Shown in pieces: positions 61,548 through 64,000 of a stretch of DNA of 64,000 bases (positions are counted from its first letter, which is position 1; the number at the start of each line of letters is the position of its first letter). Location of the stretch: NCBI GenBank assembly GCA_017442855.1, contig JAFSPM010000024.1, forward strand, positions 62,001-126,000, written 5' to 3'. Below the pieces are notes generated by a model. The model worked only from the letters and a program-made list of their open reading frames with translations, was not told where the DNA came from and ran no database searches. The DNA is from Bacteroidaceae bacterium. Lineage in GTDB: Bacteria > Bacteroidota > Bacteroidia > Bacteroidales > Bacteroidaceae. The translations under genes were made by a program, and so were the position numbers.

Positions 61548-62890
61548 AATATAATGTAGCGATTATTGGTGGTGGTCCTGCAGGTTATACTGCTGCCGAA
61601 GCAGCTGGCAAGGCTGGCTTGAGCGTGGTGCTGTTTGAGAAGAACAATCTCGGTGGCGTTTGTCTGAACGAGGGTTGTATCCCTACTAAGACCTTGCTCT
61701 ACTCCGCCAAGACATACGACAATGCCGCACACGCTGCGAAATATGCGGTGAATGCTGGTGAGGTGAGCTTTGACTTGCCAAAGATCATTGCCCGCAAGCA
61801 GAAGGTGGTGCGCAAACTGGTACTGGGTGTGAAGGCAAAGCTAACACAACACCAGGTACAGATAGTCAGTGGCGAAGCGTTTATCGAAAACGCTCACCAA
61901 GTGCGTTGTGGCGAAGAAGTGTACGAGTGCGATCACCTCATTATCTGCACGGGCTCTGATACGTTTATCCCACCGATTCCTGGCGTTGACAAGACACCTT
62001 ACTGGACACACCGTGATGCCTTGGACAACAAAGAACTGCCTCAGTCGCTGGTCATCATCGGCGGTGGTGTGATAGGTATGGAGTTTGCATCGTTCTTCAA
62101 CAGTTTGGGCGTGAAGGTGACGGTGATTGAAATGATGGACGAGATACTGGGTGGCTTGGACAAGGAGATTGCTTCGCTGTTGCGTGCCGAGTATGCCAAG
62201 AAGGGTGTGATGTTCCACTTGAGTTCGAAGGTTACGTCAGTATCTTATGAAGAAGGACTGACTACAAAAGTGTTCTTCGAGAAGGACGGTGGTTTGGAAA
62301 CGGTGGAGGCCGACAAACTGCTGATGAGTGTGGGCAGACGACCGGTTACCAAGGGCTTTGGCTTGGAGAACCTGCAGCTGCAAACCGATGAGCGAGGTCG
62401 TATCGTGGTGAACGACAGGATGCAGACATCGGTGCCTGATGTGTATGTATGTGGCGACCTGACGGGCTTCTCGCTCTTGGCACATACAGCGGTGAGAGAG
62501 GCGGAGGTAGCTGTGAACGCTATTCTGGGGTTGCAGGATGCGATGAGTTACCGAGCTATTCCGGGTGTGGTTTATACTGTGCCAGAAGTGGCCAGTGTAG
62601 GCATGACCGAAGAAGCGTTGCAACAAAGTGGACGTTCCTATCAGGTGGTGAAGTTGCCGATGGCTTTCTCTGGTCGTTTCGTGGCAGAGAACGAAGGCGT
62701 GAATGGTGTTTGCAAGCTCCTTTTTGCCGATGATGATATGTTGTTGGGTGCCCATGTGTTGGGTAATCCCGCCTCTGAGATCATCACCTTGGCAGGTATG
62801 GCCATTGAACTGCGTCTCAAACGGGAGGAGTGGAAGAAGATTGTCTTCCCGCATCCTACTGTAGGCGAGATATTCCGCGAGGCATTGTAA
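61544..62890 (+). CDS. lpdA: Dihydrolipoyl dehydrogenase
   Basis: FAD-dependent disulfide oxidoreductase of 448 residues, the E3 of 2-oxoacid dehydrogenase or glycine-cleavage complexes. The FAD motif is VAIIGGGPAGYTAAEAAGKA, the redox disulfide GGVCLNEGCIPTK (Cys-x4-Cys), the NAD motif IIGGGVIGMEFASFFNSLG, and the C-terminal active-site His in FPHPTVGEIF. No E1 or E2 gene is adjacent, so its complex partner lies elsewhere. It overlaps the PH-domain gene by 4 nt. Confidence 0.95.
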   Translation: MKYNVAIIGGGPAGYTAAEAAGKAGLSVVLFEKNNLGGVCLNEGCIPTKTLLYSAKTYDNAAHAAKYAVNAGEVSFDLPKIIARKQKVVRKLVLGVKAKLTQHQVQIVSGEAFIENAHQVRCGEEVYECDHLIICTGSDTFIPPIPGVDKTPYWTHRDALDNKELPQSLVIIGGGVIGMEFASFFNSLGVKVTVIEMMDEILGGLDKEIASLLRAEYAKKGVMFHLSSKVTSVSYEEGLTTKVFFEKDGGLETVEADKLLMSVGRRPVTKGFGLENLQLQTDERGRIVVNDRMQTSVPDVYVCGDLTGFSLLAHTAVREAEVAVNAILGLQDAMSYRAIPGVVYTVPEVASVGMTEEALQQSGRSYQVVKLPMAFSGRFVAENEGVNGVCKLLFADDDMLLGAHVLGNPASEIITLAGMAIELRLKREEWKKIVFPHPTVGEIFREAL

Positions 62891-62926
62891 ACAAGAATAA
62901 TATAGTTGAATAATTAAAATAAAGCA

Positions 62927-64000
62927 ATGAAAAGTATTTGGATGAAAACCGTTTCATGTGTGGCTATCGCATTGGTAGTCATGACTGCATGTACTAAGAA
63001 ACAGGAGCCGATTGACCCCATTCTTTCTCACATAGACAATTCTGTCCGTCCGCAGGACGACTTCTTCGAGTATGCCAACGGCACTTGGTTCAAGCAGCAC
63101 CCTATCCCTGCTTCCGAGCAGAGTACGGGTATCTTTACCGCTGTAGATGATACGGTGCAGGCACAGGTGTATCAGATTTGCTTGGAGGCAGCTGTTACCG
63201 AGAACCCTAAGGGTAGCAACAAGCAGAAGATAGGCGACCTCTATGCTGCCGGTATGGATAGCGTGGCGCTCAATGCCAATGGTATCAATGAGTTGAAACC
63301 TGAGTTTGAGAAGATTGACGCGATGCAGTCATTGGCCGACTTGCCTGCTACGTTGGCTTATCTGCGTACGATTGGTGGTGGAGGTTTCTTCTATTTCGGC
63401 GTTTCTCAGGATGACAAGAACAGTAATGAAAACTCAGTGGGTCTGAGCCAGGGTGGTTTGAGTTTGCCCGATCGTCGTTTCTATATAGATGAAGATGAGA
63501 AATCGGCTGATATCCGTGCCAAGTTCGTGGATTATATGAAGGGCTTGTTCGTGACGATGGGCTATGCCGATGCGGAGGCTAAGGCATCAGCCGATAAGGT
63601 GATGGCACTGGAAATGGCAATGGCCAAGAGTTCTCGTAAGACGGAAGACACCCGTGACCCATTCAAGAACTACAATAAGATGTCGGTGGCGCAGGTAAGT
63701 AAACTGATGCCTGCGTTCAACTGGAACACGTATCTGAATGCTGTAGGACTGAGCAAGGTGGACAGTATCGTGGTGGGCCAGCCTGAGTTCTTCACGGCCC
63801 TCAACGGACACCTGAAGCAGTTTGATATCAAGGTACTGAAGGATTATCTGAAGGTGGGCTTGCTGGATGGTTATGCCAATTACCTGGATGATGCTACCTT
63901 CATGCAGTATTTCAATTTCTATTCCAAGACCTTGCGTGGCGTACAGGAGCCTCGTCCTCGTTGGAAGCGTGTGGTGGATGTAACCAACCGTGTATTAGGT
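62927..64000 (+). CDS. M13-family metallopeptidase (neprilysin/PepO-like), N-terminal part
   Basis: Lipoprotein (lipobox VMTAC, Cys22) with the M13 N-terminal domain: DNSVRPQDDFFEYANGTWFKQHPIPA is diagnostic, and LSLPDRRFYI follows at about 180-190. 358 codons are visible and the frame runs off the right edge; the family length is about 670, so the zinc site HExxH lies outside the window. The start codon at 62927 is 36 nt after the lpdA stop. Likely a periplasmic or surface endopeptidase for oligopeptides. Confidence 0.93.
   Translation, partial: MKSIWMKTVSCVAIALVVMTACTKKQEPIDPILSHIDNSVRPQDDFFEYANGTWFKQHPIPASEQSTGIFTAVDDTVQAQVYQICLEAAVTENPKGSNKQKIGDLYAAGMDSVALNANGINELKPEFEKIDAMQSLADLPATLAYLRTIGGGGFFYFGVSQDDKNSNENSVGLSQGGLSLPDRRFYIDEDEKSADIRAKFVDYMKGLFVTMGYADAEAKASADKVMALEMAMAKSSRKTEDTRDPFKNYNKMSVAQVSKLMPAFNWNTYLNAVGLSKVDSIVVGQPEFFTALNGHLKQFDIKVLKDYLKVGLLDGYANYLDDATFMQYFNFYSKTLRGVQEPRPRWKRVVDVTNRVLG

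Overview
The window looks like a chromosomal piece from a Bacteroidales gut/oral bacterium, most likely Prevotella/Segatella. The basis is two SusC/SusD pairs, a three-gene fumarate reductase/succinate dehydrogenase, many Cys lipoproteins, weak Shine-Dalgarno sequences, and several close matches to the Bacteroidetes sigma-ABfr promoter (TTTG, 19-21 nt, TAnnTTTG). The genus call is inference. It holds about 40 genes, one tRNA and no rRNA or CRISPR.

Layout. 1-2404: end of glmS, then asnB. 2725-13693 (minus): a seven-gene export operon (TolC-type channel, membrane-fusion protein, small anchored protein, three MacB/FtsX-type permeases, one ATPase). It is read away from a divergent NtrC-type response regulator and histidine kinase (13938-16599). 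A near-consensus sigma-54 promoter and two TGTC-N9-GACA dyads lie between them. 16784-24098: small membrane protein, tRNA-Leu(UAG), a parC operon, then glyS with an FKBP-type lipoprotein. 24135-30855 (minus): RND efflux operon plus a divergent LpxA-like acyltransferase. 31061-40188: lipoprotein, DUF3108 protein, Na/Ca exchanger, GNAT-like protein, parE, coaD and an S41 protease. 40384-45278: PAP2 phosphatase, frdCAB-type operon, two tiny membrane proteins. 45626-57098: two SusC/SusD pairs facing away from each other around a tyrosine recombinase. 57349-64000: methyltransferase, VanX-type dipeptidase, nadB, PH-domain protein, lpdA and the start of an M13 peptidase.

The most interesting system is at 50042-52450. 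The first 22 codons of the two divergent susC genes are 65/66 identical in DNA and form a 70-bp inverted repeat, while the genes diverge straight after it. Between the repeats sit a tyrosine recombinase and a single strong promoter, which now faces only the right-hand susC. This has the architecture of a DNA-inversion switch that would choose which SusC/SusD nutrient transporter is expressed. The repeat holds a candidate crossover core (GCTTGC-TTATTT-GCAAGC). Both leaders share a conserved dyad plus a GGGTAAAAA element at the same spacing.

Other notable points are an intergenic repeat inserted in frame in a methyltransferase, a family of AATTGATAATTGA-like microrepeats in spacers and inside genes, and an LpxA-like enzyme that keeps the catalytic His but lacks other active-site residues. 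Positions and motifs were read by eye; family names come from remembered family signatures, with no database search.
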